The notes: a model not told the origin generated them from the letters alone. Positions 38,531 to 52,625 are shown, numbered from the stretch's first letter. The stretch: 64,000 nucleotides of DNA from Chamaelirium japonicum (GCA_947650365.1 OX393555.1:80915995-80979994), one strand, 5' to 3'. Numbers and translations: made by a program.

Positions 38531-40650
38531 AGTAACATTACTATGATAATTATAATAACGTTGAGATGATACTTGAGGAGTAGAGTTTTGGAATTTAGGT
38601 TCTTTCATACTTCACACCAATACCCGTGGCCAATAAATTGGAGCAAGACTTGTTCTTTCTTCTCTCTTTGTTTATCTCTCCATTCTCTTCTGTTTTCTTC
38701 CCTCTCTTTTGTCTGTATTTCTCTCTCTATTTTCTTGTGCCTGGTCGGTTAAGCTTGATATGTTCGTACTGATAACGTGTTGTGAGAAGAGAGAAGACGA
38801 GAGAAGAGTAGAGAGAGATAAACGAAGAAAGAAGAACTCCTACTCAAGTTTGTTGGCCGCGGGTATGGGTTTGAAGTAAGAAGGAATCTACGTTCCAAAA
38901 CTCCACAAAAGAGATAAAGGAAGAGAGAAGAGAACTGAGAGATAAATGAAGAGAGAAGAGAGAAGAAGTCCTGCTCCAGTCCATTGGCCACGGGTATAGG
39001 TGTGAAGTAAGAAAGAATCTAAATTCCAAAACTCCACTTCTGTTTTCATTTCTCTATCTATTTTCTTACGGCTGGTCGGCTGGGCTTGATATGTTCGTGT
39101 TGATAGCGTGTTATGAGATGGGAGAAAGTAAGAGCCGTCAGACGTGCCCCACCCTAAAGGGGTCGTATATTATTTATAGGGTATGCTTACTTAGGGCCTA
39201 AGCAATCTATAGGAAACCTTAATTAGTGGAAGAAGAGAAAAGAGAACAGTAAGATTTAATTATAAATATTGAGATGTAGAGTTTTGGAATTTAGATTCCT
39301 TCTTGCTTCATACCTATACTTGTGGCCATGGACTGGAGCAGGACTTCTTCTCTCTTCTCTATTCATTTATCTCTCCACTTTTTCCTCTTTTTTCTTTTCT
39401 TCTATTTCTTCTGTTTTCATTTTTCTATTTGTTTTCTAGTGACTGGTCGGCTGGGCTTGACATGTTCATACTGATAACGTGTTGTAAGATTGGAGAAAGA
39501 GAGAGCCGTCAAACGTGCCCCACCCTACAGGGGTCATATATTATTTATAGGATAAGCTTACTTAGGGCCTAAGCAATCTATGGGAAACCTTAATCCATGG
39601 GAGAGATCCGACGGTGGACAGTCATCCGATCGAATGACTAGTCGCTCTAATTAGTTATTAAATAATTAATTAGTTATTTTAATTTAATTATTTTACTTCA
39701 CACCTATACCTGTGGCCAATGGACTGTATCAAGACTTCTTCTCTTTTATATCTTCGTTTATCTCTTCATTCACTTCTCTCTTCTTCTATCTCTTTTGTCT
39801 TTGTTTCTCTCTCCGTTTTCGTGTTACTTGTCGGCTGGGCTCAACATGTTCGTGCTGATAATGTATTGTGAGATGGGAGAAAGAGAGCCGTCAAACGTGC
39901 CCTACCCTAAAGGGGTCGTATATTATTTATTGGGTAAACTTATATAGGGCCTCAGCAATCTATGGGAAATCCTAATCTATAGGAGAAGAGAGAAGAGAAC
40001 TGAGAGATAAATGAAGACGACTCTCTCTTTCTCTATGGAAACCCTAATCCATTGGAGAAGAGAGAAAAGAACGGAGAGATTTAATTATATTCATGAGAAG
40101 TGGAGTTTTTGAATTTAGATTCCATCTTATTTCACACCTATACCCATGGCCAATGGACTGGAGCAAGATTTCTTCTCTCTTCTATCTTCGTTTATCTCTC
40201 TATTCTTTTCATTCTTCCTCTCTCTCTTTTGTCTTCGTTTCACTCTCCGTTTTCTTGCGACTGGTCGACTGGGTTTGACATATTCTTGCTGATAACGTGT
40301 TATGAGATAGGAGACAGAGAAAGTCATCAAACATCCCCCACCCTAAAGGGGTCGTATATTATTTATAAGGTAAGCTTACTTAAGGTCTAAGCAATCTATG
40401 GGAAACCCTAATCCATGGGAGAGATCCGACGGTGGACAGCCATCCGATCAAATGATCTCATAACAATTGTAATGTTATAAATTTTTTTAAAGAAAAATAT
40501 AAATTATTTTTAAAGCAAAAAATTTTGGTGTGCCTCATCTTCCTTCTTTACTTCCTATTATTTAATTAATTTAATTAGTTTAATAAATTAAATAGTTAAA
40601 TAATTAAATAATTAAATAATTAAATATTTTTTAAATTATTCAATTATTTA
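38531..40650 (-). repeat. Mainly reverse partial modules, one complete
   Basis: Reverse pieces at 38531-38790, 39040-39260, 39260-39650 and 39690-40010, one forward piece at 38790-39040, and a complete reverse module at about 40090-40560 ending TTCTTTACTTCCTATTA. AT-rich sequence follows. Confidence 0.7.
40298..40465 (-). mobile_element. LTR-like core 11 (168 bp)
   Basis: Plus-strand reading TGTTATGAGATAGG to ATCTCATAACA, a perfect 11-base inverted pair at the ends (TGTTATGAGAT/ATCTCATAACA). TATTTATA is at 40360-40367. Confidence 0.65.
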
Positions 40651-41405
40651 ATTATATTATTGAGAAGTGGAGTTTTGGAATTTTTATTTCTTTTTACTTC
40701 ACACCTATACCCATGGCCAATGGACTGGAGTAGGACTTATTCTCTCTTCTCTCTTTGTTTATCTCTCTATTTTCTTCTCTCTTATTCTTACTTTTGTCTT
40801 CTTTCTCTCTCTATTTTCTTGCTACTGGTCGGCTAGGCTCGACAGTTGTAATGTTTTATAATTAAATATTTTTTAAATAATAATTAAATATTTTTTAAAT
40901 TATTTAAAATTTTTAAATAATTATTTCTTTTTTTAATAATTTAAATAATTAAATAGTTACCTTATTTAATTAATAAATAATATAATAATAATAAATAAAT
41001 AAAATAATAAATTAAATGAAATAACTAGATAATTAAATAATTAAATAAATTAATTATTTTATTAAAAACTTAATTATTTAATTATTTAAATTATTAAATT
41101 ATTTAATTTATTTAATAATTAGATAAATATTTAATTTAATTAAAAAAATTATATTAATATTACTATGATAATCATAATAATGTTAAGAATATATTATTGA
41201 GAAGTGGAGTTTGGGAATTTAGATCCCTTCTTATTTCATACCTATACCCGTGGCCAATGGATTGGAGTAGGACTTCTTCTCTCTTCTATCTTTGTTTATC
41301 TCTTCGTTCTCTTCTCTCCTCTTTTCTCTCTTCTGGCTATATTTTTCTTTTTGTTTTCTTCCATGCAACTGGTCGGCTTGGCTTAACATGTTCATGCTGA
41401 TAACG

Positions 41406-41573
41406 TATTGTAAGATAGAAGAAAGAGAAAGTCATCAAACGTGTCTCACCATAAAGGGGTCGTATATTATTTATAGGGTAAGCTTACTTAGGGCCTAGGC
41501 AATTTATAGGAAACCCTAATCCATGGGAGAGAAATGACAGTGGACAGCCATCCGATTGAATGATCTCATAACA
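41406..41573 (-). mobile_element. LTR-like core 12 (168 bp)
   Basis: Plus-strand reading TATTGTAAGATAG to ATCTCATAACA, with TATTTATA at 41468-41475. Confidence 0.6.
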
Positions 41574-42683
41574 GTTGTAATTTTTTATATTTTTTTAAAG
41601 AAAAATACAAATTATATTTAAAGCAAAAAATTCAGGTGTGCCTTATCTTCCTTCTTTACTTCCTATGATTTAATTAATTTAATTAGTTTAATAAATTAAA
41701 TTGTTAAATAATTAAGTAATTAAATTAATATTTAATTATCTATATAGTTAAATAACTAAATTATTTAAATAATTTATTTATTATTTAAATATTAAAATAA
41801 ATATATATTTATTTAATTTTTTTTAAAAATATTATGTTATTTAAATAAATATTTTATTATTTATATATTCAAATAATTAACTAATTATTTAAATAATAAG
41901 TATATAGTTATTGAATTATTATTTTATTTTATTACTTAATTAAATAATTAAGTTTTTTTATTTATTATAATTAATATTTCAAAATTTTATAAAATAATTT
42001 TTTAATTATTTAAGTAGATAAAAATTTATTTAACTATAAAATCATTTAATAAATAAGTTATTTATTTTTTTAAGTAAATAATATTTTAAATAAATTTATT
42101 CACTAAATAAGTTTATAAATATTTAAATAACTGACTAATTATTTAATTATTTCAAAATAAAGTAATAATTAAAGAAATAACTAATAAAATGAATTAATAA
42201 ATTATTATATAATTTAATCTTTATTTTTTAATTTAGTAATTTAAATAATTAAATTGTTACCTAATTTAATTATTTAATAGTATAATAATTATAAATAAAT
42301 AAAAAAATAGATTTAATTAAATAACTAGATATTTAAATAATTAAATAATTATTTATTTTATAAAAAACATAATTATTAAAATATTGAAATTAATTAATAA
42401 TTAAATAAATAATTGATTTAATTAAAAAAATTATAGTAACATTACTATGATAATCATAATAATGTTGAGATGATACTATTGAGAAGTGGAATTTTGGAAT
42501 TTAGATTCCTTCTTACTTCACACCTATACCCGTGGCAAATGGACTGGAGTAGGTCTTCTTCTCTTTTCTATCTTTGTTTATCTCTCCGTTCTCTTCTCTC
42601 TACTTTTCTCTTTTTTATCTTTGTTTCTTTCTCCGTTTTCTTGGGACTAGTCGGCTGGGCTCGACATGTTCGTGCTAATAACG

Positions 42684-42851
42684 TATTGTAAGATGGGAGA
42701 AAGAGAGAGTCGTCAAATATGGCCTGCCCTAAAGGGGTTGTATATTATTTATAGGGTAAGCTAACTTAGGGACTAAGCAATCTATGGGAAACCCTAATCC
42801 ATGATATAGATCCGACGGTGGACAACCATCCGATCGAACGATCTCATAACA
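42684..42851 (-). mobile_element. LTR-like core 13 (168 bp)
   Basis: Plus-strand reading TATTGTAAGATGG to ATCTCATAACA, with TATTTATA at 42746-42753. Confidence 0.6.
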
Positions 42852-42950
42852 ATTATAATGTTTTAAATTTTTTTAAAGAAAATTGTAAATTATTTTTAAA
42901 ATAAAAAATTCAGGTGTGCCTTATCTTTCTTCATTACTTCCATTATTGAA

Positions 42951-44000
42951 TTAATTTAATTAGTTTAATAAATTAAATATTTAAATAATTATATAATTAA
43001 ATAAATATTTAATTATATATAAAATTAAATAATTTAATTATTTATTTATTATTTAAATTTTAAAATAAATAAATATTTATTTGATTATTTAAAAAAATAT
43101 TAGCTTATTTAAAAAAATATTTTATTATTTATATATTCAAATTATTAATAAATTATTTAAATAATAAGGAAATAGTTATTGAATTATTATTTTATTTTAC
43201 TACCTAATAAAATAATTAATTTTTTAATTTATTTCAATTTATATTTTATAATTTAATAAAATAATTTTTCAATTATTTAATTATATACGAAAATATTTAA
43301 ATTATTATTTATTTAACTATGAAATTATTAAATAATTAAATAATTTATTTATTTAAATAAATAATCTATTTAATTTATTTATTCTCTAAGTAAGTTTTGA
43401 AATATTTAAATAATTGACTAATTATTTAATTATTTAAAAATAAAATAATAGTGAAAGAAATAATTAATAAAATAAATTAATATATTAATTATATAATTTA
43501 TTTATTATTTCCTTATTGAATAATTTAAATAATTAAATAGTTAACTAATTTAAATATTTAATAATATAATAATAATAAATATACAACATAATAAATTTTA
43601 TTAAATAACTAAATAAATAAATAATTAAATAAATTATTTATTTTACCTAAAACATAAATATTAAATTATATATAGTTTTATAATTAAATAAAATAATTAA
43701 ATAATAATTTAATAGAGATGATAATAAATATTCTTAATTTATTAAATTAAATACTTTATTATTAAGATTGCTTCTTACTTAATGAACTAGAGTAGTACTT
43801 CTTCTATCTTATATTATTTAAATTTAAATCTCTTGTATTATTTAAATAATATATAAATAGTTATTGAATTATTATTTTGGAATCTAAATCTCTCTTATAT
43901 TATTAAAATTTAAATCTCTCTTATTATTTAAATAATATATAAATAGTTATTGAATTATTATTTTATTTTATTACTTAATTAAATAATTAATTTTTATTGA
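42951..44000 (-). repeat. AT spacer with a local tandem repeat
   Basis: About 1 kb of A/T-rich sequence. Near 43836-43965 a passage containing AATAGTTATTGAATTATTAT occurs twice at a spacing of about 82 bp, with AAATCTCTCTTAT scraps between. No gene is seen. Confidence 0.65.
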
Positions 44001-47000
44001 AAGAGAAGAGAGAAGAAACTTCATTTTTGAATTTAGATTCCATCTTACTTCACACCTATATCCATGGCCAAAGGACTGGAGCAGGACTTCTTCTCTCTTC
44101 TTTCTTCGTTTATTTCTTCGTTCTCTTCTCTCTTCCTCTCTCTTGTCACAACACTAATATGAATCTAATTTAAATTAATATTTATACGACCCCTTTTGGG
44201 TAGAGCACATTTGATACCTCTTTCTTTCTCCCATTTCATAATACTTACCCTATAAAACATATACGACCCCTTTAGGATGGGGCACGTTTGACGGCTCTCT
44301 CTTTCTCCCATCTTACAACACATTATTAGCATGAACATGTCAAGCCCAGCCGATCAGTCATAAGATCGAAAACGGAAAGAGAAATGAAGACATAAGAGAG
44401 AGAAGAAGAGAGAAGAAAATGGAGAGAGAAATCCTAAACCATAGGAGAAGAGAGAAGAGAACGGAGAGATTTAATTATATTATTGAGAAATGGATCATTC
44501 TATCAGATGGCTATCCATCGTTGGATCTCTCTCATGGATTAGGATTGCTTAGGCCCTAAGTAAGCTTACCATATAAATAATTTTCTTGCTTCATTTATTA
44601 GTTATTTCTTTAATTATATTTTTATTAAATAATTAAATAATTAGTTAATTATTTAATTATTTAAAAACTTATTTAGTAAAAAAATATATTAAATAGATTA
44701 TTTACTTAAACAAATAAATAATTTAATTATTAAATGATTTTATAGTTAAACAAATAATTATTTAAATAAATTATTATATAATTAAATAATTAAATAATTA
44801 TTTTATTAAATTATAAAATATTAATTGAAATAAATTAGTTATTTAATTATACCATTTACTATAATTTTTTTAATTAAATTAATTATTTATTTAATTATTT
44901 AATAATTTAAATAATATAAATTATATCTCCGTTCTTTTCTCTCTTCTTCTCTCTCTTCTGTGGAGTTTTGGAATTTAGATTCCTTCTTACTTCAAACCTA
45001 TACCTGTGGCCAATGAAATAGAGTATGACTTCTTCTCTCTTCTCTCTTTATTTATCTCTTATTTCTTTTCGCTTTTCTTCTTTCTCTTCTGGCTTCGTTT
45101 CTCTCTCCATATTCTTGTGACTGGTCGGTTGGGCTCGATATATTCGTATTGATAATGTGTTGTGAGATGGGAAAAAGAAAGACCCGTCAAATATGCTCCA
45201 TCCTAAAGAGGTCGTATAAATATTGAGAAGCAGAGTTTTGGAATTTAGATTCCTTTGTACTTCACATCTATACCCGTGGCCAATGGACTGGAGCATGACT
45301 TCTTCTTCTCTCTTTATTTATCTCTCCATTCTCTTCTTTCTTCTTCTCTCTTTTGTCTTCATTTCTCTCTTCGTTCTTTTATGACTGGTCGGCTGGGCTC
45401 GACATGTTCATGTTGATAACGTGTGAAGTAAGAAGGAAACTAAATTCCAAAACTCTACTTCTTAATAATATAATTAAATCTCTCTATTCTCTTCTCTCTT
45501 CTCCCATGGATGAGGGTTTCTGATAGATTGCTTAGGCCCTAAGTAAGCTTACCCTATAAATAATATACGACTCTTTTAGGATGGGGCACGTTTGAGGGCT
45601 CTCTCTTTCTCTAATCTCACAGCACGTTAAATAACTAGATAATAAATAATTACTTAATTAAATTATTTAAATTATTTAATAATTAAATAAATAATTAATT
45701 TAATTAAAAATATTATAGTAACATTACTATGATAATCATAATAACATTGAGATAATACTATTGGAGTTTTGGAATTTAGATTCCTTCTTATTTCACACCT
45801 ATACATGTGGCCAATGGATAGGAGCAGGACTATTTCTCTCTTTTCTCTTCGTTTATCTCTTCGTTCTCTTCTCTCTTCTTCTCTTTTTTCTATCATCTCA
45901 ATGTCAAATATGCCCCACCCTAAAAGGGTCATATATTATTTATAGGGTAAGCTTACTTAGGGCCTAAGCAATCTGTGGGAAACCCTAATCCATAGGAGAG
46001 ATCCGACGGTGGACAGCCAACCAATCGAACGAAATCATAACAGTTGTAATGTTTTATAATTAAATGAAGAGAGACGAGGGAGAAGAAGAGAGAAGAGAAT
46101 GAAGAAGAGAGAAGAAGTGGAGTTTTGGAATAACGTGTGAAGTAAGAAGGAATCTAAATTAATTAATTTAATAATTAAATAAATAATTAATTTAATTAAA
46201 TATAAATATATTATAATAATCATAATTTATTGAGATGATACTATTGAGAAGTGGAGTTTTGGAATTTAGTATAATAATCATAATAATGTTGAGATGATAC
46301 TATTGAGAAGTAGAGGTTTGGAATTTAGAGAGAAGAAGTCCTGCTCCAGTCCATTCGCCATGGATATAGGTGTGAAGTAAGAAGGAATCTAAATTCCAAA
46401 ACTCCACAGAAGAGAGAGAAGAAGAGAGAAGAGAAGAGAGAAGAGAGAAGAGAGAAGGAATCTAAATTGCAAAACTATACAGAAAAGAGAGAAGAGATAA
46501 GGAATCTAAATTCCAAAACTCCACAGAAGAGAAAAGAAGACTATTTCTCTCTTCTTTCTTTATTTATCTCTCTATTCTCTTCTCTCTTATTCTCTCTCTT
46601 CTGTAGAGTTTTGGAAATTAGATTCCTTCTTACTTCACACCTATACCTGTAGCTAATAGACCGGAGCAGGACCTCTTTTCTCTTCTCTCTTTGTTTATCT
46701 CTCTGTTCTCTTCTTTTTTATACCTAAATAATTTATTAGATCAGATGGCTGTCCACCGTCGGATCTCTCCCATGGATTAGGGTTTCCCATAGATTGCTTA
46801 GTCCCTAAGTAAGCTTATCCTATAAATAATATACGACCATTTTAGGGCAGGGCACGCCTGACGGCTCTCTCTTTCTCCCATCTTATAATATGTTAACAGC
46901 ACGAACATGTCGAGCCCAGTCGACCAGTCACAAGAAAACAGAGAGAGAAACAAAGAAAAAGTGGAGTTTTAGACTTTGGATTCCATCTTACTTCACACCT

Positions 47001-47084
47001 ATACCCGTGGCCAATGGACTGGAGCAGGACCTTTTTTCTCTTCTCTCTTCATTTACCTTTCTGTTCTCTTCTCTTCTCTCTCTC
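44001..47084. repeat. Mixed-orientation mosaic
   Basis: Reverse 44001-44160, forward 44170-44580, AT-rich 44580-44930, reverse 44940-45420, forward 45420-45640, reverse 45720-46060, and small pieces around 46230-46700 that repeat the GGAATCTAAATT motif three times within 140 bp. Forward 46735-46960 and a reverse scrap close the block. Confidence 0.6.
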
Positions 47085-47545
47085 CTATGGAGTTTTGAAA
47101 TTTAGATTCCTTTTTACTTCTCACCTATACCCGTGGCCAAAGGACTGGAGAAGGACTTCTTCTATCTTTTCTATTCGTTTATCTCTCAATTCTCTTCTCT
47201 CTTCTTCTCTCTCTTCTGTATTCGTTTCTCTCTATGTTTTCTTGTGACTAGTCTGCTGGGCTCGACATGTTCGTGCTGATAACATGTTATGAAATGGGAG
47301 AAAGAGAGAACTGTCAAACGTGCCCCACCCTAAAAGGGTCATATGTTATTTATAGGGTAAGCTTACTTAGGGCCAAAGCAATCTATGGGAAACCCTAATC
47401 CATGGGAGAGATCCGACGGTAGACAGCTATCGATCGAACGATCTCATAACAGTTATGATGTTTTAATTTTTTTTTTAAAAAAATATAAATTATTTTTAAA
47501 GCAAAAAATTCGGGTGTGCCTCATCTTACTTCTTTACTTCCTATT
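47085..47545 (-). repeat. Complete repeat module, reverse
   Basis: Runs from GGAGTTTTGAAATTTAGATT through the core to the GTGTGCCTCATCTTACTTC flank. Confidence 0.75.
47285..47451 (-). mobile_element. LTR-like core 14 (167 bp)
   Basis: Plus-strand reading TGTTATGAAATGG to ATCTCATAACA, with TATTTATA at 47347-47354. Confidence 0.6.
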
Positions 47546-47800
47546 ATTTAATTAATTTATTATTTAATAAATCAAACAGTTAAATAATTAAATAATTAAA
47601 TAAATATTTAGTAATCTATATAATTAAATAATTAAAACTTTTTAAATAATTTATTTATTATTTAAATATTAAAATAAATAAATATTTATTTGATTATTTA
47701 AAAAATATTATTTATTTTAAAAAATATTTTATTGTTTATATATTCAAATAATTAACTAATTATTTAAATAATAAGTAAATAGTTATTGAATTTAAATTAA
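47546..47800 (-). repeat. Partial AT spacer
   Basis: A/T-rich sequence matching the beginning of the short-type reverse spacers. Nothing else is seen. Confidence 0.7.
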
Positions 47801-50800
47801 TTAGTAAAGAAGAGAGAAGATAACGGAGAGATAAACGAATAGAGAAGAAGTCTTGCTACAGTACATTGGCGACGGGTATATGTGTAAAGTAAGAAGGAAT
47901 CTAAATTCAAAAACTCCACTTCTCAATGATATAATTAAATCTTTCTGTTCGCTTCTCTCTTCTCCCATAGATTAGAGTTTCCCATAGATTGCTTAGGCCC
48001 TAGGTAAGCTTATCCTATAAATAATATACGACCCCTTTAGGGTGGGGCACGTTTAATGGCTCTATTCCACTTCTCAATAATATAATTAAATCTCTCTGTT
48101 CTCTTTTCACTTCTCCCATAGATTAGGGTTTCCCATATATTGCTTAGGACCTAAGTAAGCATACCCTATGAATAATATACAAACCCATTGGGGTGTGGCA
48201 CATTTGACGGCTTTGTCTTTCTTCCATCTCACAACACGTTATTAGCACGAACATGTCGAGCCCAGCCGACTAGTTACAAGAAAACGGAGAGAGAAACGAA
48301 GTCAGAAGAGAGAGAAGAAGAGAGAAGAGAATGGAGATATAAACCAAGAGATAAGTAAGTAGAAGTCCTGCTCCAGTCCATTGGCCACGGGTATAGGTGT
48401 GAAGTAAGAAGGAATCTAAATTCCAAAACTCTACTTCCTAATATTTATATGACCCCATTAGAGTGAGGCACATTTGATGGCTCTCTCTTTCTCCCATCTC
48501 ATAACACGTTATCAGCATGGACATATCGATCGCAACGGACTAGTCATAAGAAAACGGAGAGAGAAATTAATACAGAAGTGGCGTTTTGGAATTTAGATTC
48601 CTTCTTACTTCACACCTATACCCGTAGCCAATGGACTGTAGCAGAACTTCTTCTTTCTTCTCTCTTTATTTATCTATCCGTGCTCTAGTCCATTGCCCAC
48701 GGGTATAGATGTGAAGTAAGATGGATGGCTATCCACCGTCGTATCTCTCCCATGGATTAGGGTTTCCTATAGATTGCATAGGCTCTAAGTATGCTTACCC
48801 GATAAATAATATGCAACCCCTTTAGGGTAAGGCACATTTGACGGCTCTCCCTTTCTCCCATCTCATAATACATCATCAGCACGAACATATCGAGCCCAGC
48901 CGACCAGTCACAAGAAAACAGAGAGAGAAAAGAAGACAAAAGAGAGAGAAGAAGAGAGAAGAAAACGGAGAGATAAACGAAAGGTGATAAGAAAAGAAGT
49001 CCTGCTCCAGTCCATTAGCCACGGGTATAGGTGTGAAGTAAGAAGGAATCTAAATTTTAAAACTCCACAAAAGAGAGAGAAGAAGAGAGAAGAGATTTCC
49101 TGTAGATTGTTTAGGCCCTAAGTAAGCTTACCCTATAAATAATATACGACCCTTTTAGGGTAGGGCACGTATAACGACTCTTTTTTTCTCCCATCCCACA
49201 ACATGTTATCATCACAAATATATCGAGCCCAGTCGACCAGTCAGAAGAAAATGAAGAAAAAAATAAATATAGAAGAGAGAAGAAGAGAGAAGAGAACGGA
49301 TAAATAAACGAAGAGAAAAAAGAAAAAAAGTCCTGCTCCAGTCCATTGGCTATGGGTATAGGGTTCAAGTAAGAAGGAATCTAAATTCCAAAACTCCATA
49401 GAAGAGTGAGAAGAAGAGACAAGAGAAAGCACAGATAAATAAAGAGAGAAGAAGTCTTGCTCCAATCCATTGGCCACGGGTATAGATGTGAAGTCAGAAG
49501 TAATCTAAATTCAAAAACTCCACAGAAGAGAGAGAAGAAGAGAGAAGAAAACTGAGAGAGAAACAAAGACAAAAGAAAGAGAAGAAGAGAGAAGAGAACG
49601 GAGAGAAAAATAAAGAGAGAAGAGAGAAGAAGTTCTACTCTAGTACATTCGCCACGGGTATAGCTGTCCATCATCGTGTTGTGAGTAGAGAGAAGAAGAG
49701 AGAAGAGAACTGATAGATAAACGAAGAGAGAAGTCCTGCATTAGTCCATTGGCCACGGGTGTAGGTGTGAAGTAAGAAGGAATCATGCTGATAACGTATT
49801 ATGAGATAGGAGACATTATATTATTGAGAAGTGGAGTTTTGGAATTTAGATTCCTTCTTACTTCATACCTATACCCGTCGCCAATGTACTGGAGCAAGAC
49901 TTATTCTCTCTTTTATCTTCGTTTATCTCTTCGTTCTCTTCTCTCTCATGTCTTCATTTCTCTCTCCGTTTTCTTATGACTGGTCTGCTGGGCTCGACAT
50001 TTTCGGGCAGATAATGTGAAGTGAGATAGGAAAAAGAGAGAGCCGTCAAACGTTCCCCACCCTAAAGGGGTCATATAAATATTGAGAAGTGGATTTTTTG
50101 AATTTAGATTCCTTCTTACTTCACACCTATACCCGTGGCGATTTGACTGGAGCAGGACTTCTTCTCTCTTTTCCCTTTGTTTATCTCTTCGTTCTCTTGT
50201 CTCTTTTTCTCTCTTCTCACACGGGTATTGGTGTGAAGTACGAAGGAATCTAAATTTCAAAACTCCACAGAAGAGAAAGAATAAGAGAGAAAAGAATGGA
50301 GAGATAAATGAAGAGAGAAAAGAGAAGAAGTCATGCTCCAATCCCTTCGCCACAAATATAGGTGTAAAGTAAGAAGGAATCTAAATTCAAAAACTTTACA
50401 TCCCAATATTTATACGACCCCTTTAGGGTGGGGCACATTTGACGGCTTTCTCTTTCACCCATCTCACAACACGTTATTAGCACAAACATGTTGAGCCCAG
50501 CCGACTAGTCATAAGAAAACAAAGAAAGAAACGAATACAAAAGTAGAGTTTTGGAATTTAGATTCCTTCTTACTTCACATAATTAGTCATAGCCAATGGA
50601 CTGGATCAAGACTTCTTCCTTGTTCTCTCTTTATTTATTTCTCCATGCTTCTATCCATTGGCCACAGGTATCGGTGTGAAGTAAAAAGGATGGCTGTCCA
50701 CCATCGAATGTCTCCGTTCTCTTCTCTCTTCTTTTCTTTCTTCTATCTTCTTTTCTCTTTCTGTTTTCTTGTGACTGGTCGGGTGGGCTCGACATGTTCG

Positions 50801-52260
50801 TGCTGATAAAGTGATGTGAGAAGGAAGAAAGAGAGAGCCGTCAAACATGCCCCACCCTAAAGGGGTCGAATATTATATTTAGGATAAGCTTACTTAGGGC
50901 CTAAGCAATCTATAGGAAACCCTAATCTATGGGAGAGGAGCGAAGAGAACAGAGAGATTTAATTATATTATTGAGTAGTGGAGTTTTGGAATTTAGATTC
51001 CTTCTTACTTCATACCTACACCCGTGTCGAATGGACTGGAGTAGGACTTCTTCTCTTTCTCTCTTCGTTTATCTCTCCGTTCTCTTCTCTCTTCTTCTCT
51101 CTTCTCACACGTGTATAGGTGTGTAGTAAAAAGGAATCTAAATTCCAAAACTCTTTAGAATAGAGAGAAGAAGAGAGAAGAGAATGGAGAGATAAATGAA
51201 GAGAGAAGAAGTTCTGCTCTAATCCATTGGTCACGGATATAGGTGTGAAGTAAGACAGAATCTAAATTCCAAAACTTCACTTATCAATATTTATACGACC
51301 CCTTTAGGGTGGGGCACGTTTGACGGCTTTATCTTTTTCTCTCTTCTATCTTTGTTTCTCTCTCTATTTTTTTATGATTGGTCGGCTGGGCTCGACATGT
51401 TCGTGCTGATAATGTATTGTTAGATAGGAGAAAGAGAGAGCAGTCAAATGTGCCCCACCCTAAAGGGGTCGTATAGTATTTATTGAATAAACTTACTTAG
51501 GGCCTAAGCAATCTATGGAAAACCCTATTCCATAGGAGAAGAGAGAAGATAACGGAGAGATTTAATTATATTATGGAGAAGTAGATTTTTGGAATTTAGA
51601 TTCCTTCTTACTTCACATCTATACCCGTGGCCAATGGACTGGAGCAGGACTTGTTCTCTCTTCTCTTTGTTCTCTCTGTTCTCTTCTCTCTTCTTCTCTC
51701 TGTTCTATCTTCGTTTCACTCTCCGTTTTAGTATGACTTGTCGGCTAGGCTAGACATGTTCGTGCTGATAATGTGTTGTGAGATGGTAGAAAGAGAGAGC
51801 CGTCGAACGTGCCTTGCCCTAAAAGGGTCATAAATATTGAGAAGTAGAATTTTGGAATTTAGATTCCTTCGTACTTCACACCTATATCCCTAGCCAATAG
51901 ATTGAAGCAGGACTTTTTCTCTCTAAATATTCATCTGATCATTAAACTCCACCTCACGAGAAAACGGAGAGAGAAATGAAGACAAAAGAGAGAGAAGAAA
52001 AGAGAAAAGAATAGAAAGATAAACGAAGAGAGAAAAGAGAAGAACTCCTGCTCCAGTCCATTGGCCACGGTTATAGGTGTGAAGTAAGAAGGAATCTAAA
52101 TTCCAAAACTCTACAAAAGAGAGAGAAGAGAATGGAGAGATAAATGAAGATACTATTGAGAAGTTGAATTTTGGAATTTAGATTCCTTCTTACTTCACAC
52201 CTATACCCGTGGGGAATGGACTAGAGAAGGACTTCTTCTCTCTTCTTTCTCAATATTTAT
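47801..52260. repeat. Mosaic of partial modules, duplication copy C
   Basis: No complete core and hardly any AT spacer. The block from about 47935 to 50720 matches 55566-57520 in piece order, including the odd joins GGCTCTATTCCACTTCTC (near 48058) and AGCTGTCCATCATCGTG (near 49670). A shorter third relative lies at about 50930-51330. Confidence 0.65.
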
Positions 52261-52625
52261 TCAATTAGCTTACTTTATATTATTTATATTAAAAAATAAT
52301 TAAATAAGTAGATAATTAAACAATTAAAAATATTAAATATTTTACTAAAAACTTAATTATTAAATTATTTAAATTATTAAATAATTTAAATGAAGACAGA
52401 AGATAGAGAAGAGAGAAGAAGTCCAGCTCCAGTCCATTCTCGACGGGTATAGGTATAATGTAAGAAGAAATCTAAATTCCAAAACTAAAAACTTAATTAT
52501 TAAATTATTTAAATTATTAAATAATTTAAATGAAGACAGAAGATAGAGAAGAGAGAAGAAGTCCAGCTCCAGTCCATTCTCGACGGGTATAGGTATAATG
52601 TAAGAAGAAATCTAAATTCTAAAAC
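52261..52625. repeat. AT pocket with a near-perfect 140-bp tandem duplicate
   Basis: Positions 52344-52483 and 52484-52623 are two copies at a spacing of exactly 140 bp. I see one substitution between them (52480 against 52620). The unit joins an AT tract to a forward purine tract and to GTCCAGCTCCAGTCCATTC. Confidence 0.9.

Larger units (their letters stand above)
40651..42950 (-). repeat. Two regular reverse units with short-type spacers
   Basis: Reverse piece to 40850, AT-rich 40851-41144, reverse module 41145-41670, spacer 41671-42430, reverse module 42431-42950. The 1285-bp distance between the two modules gives the short unit length. Confidence 0.8.
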
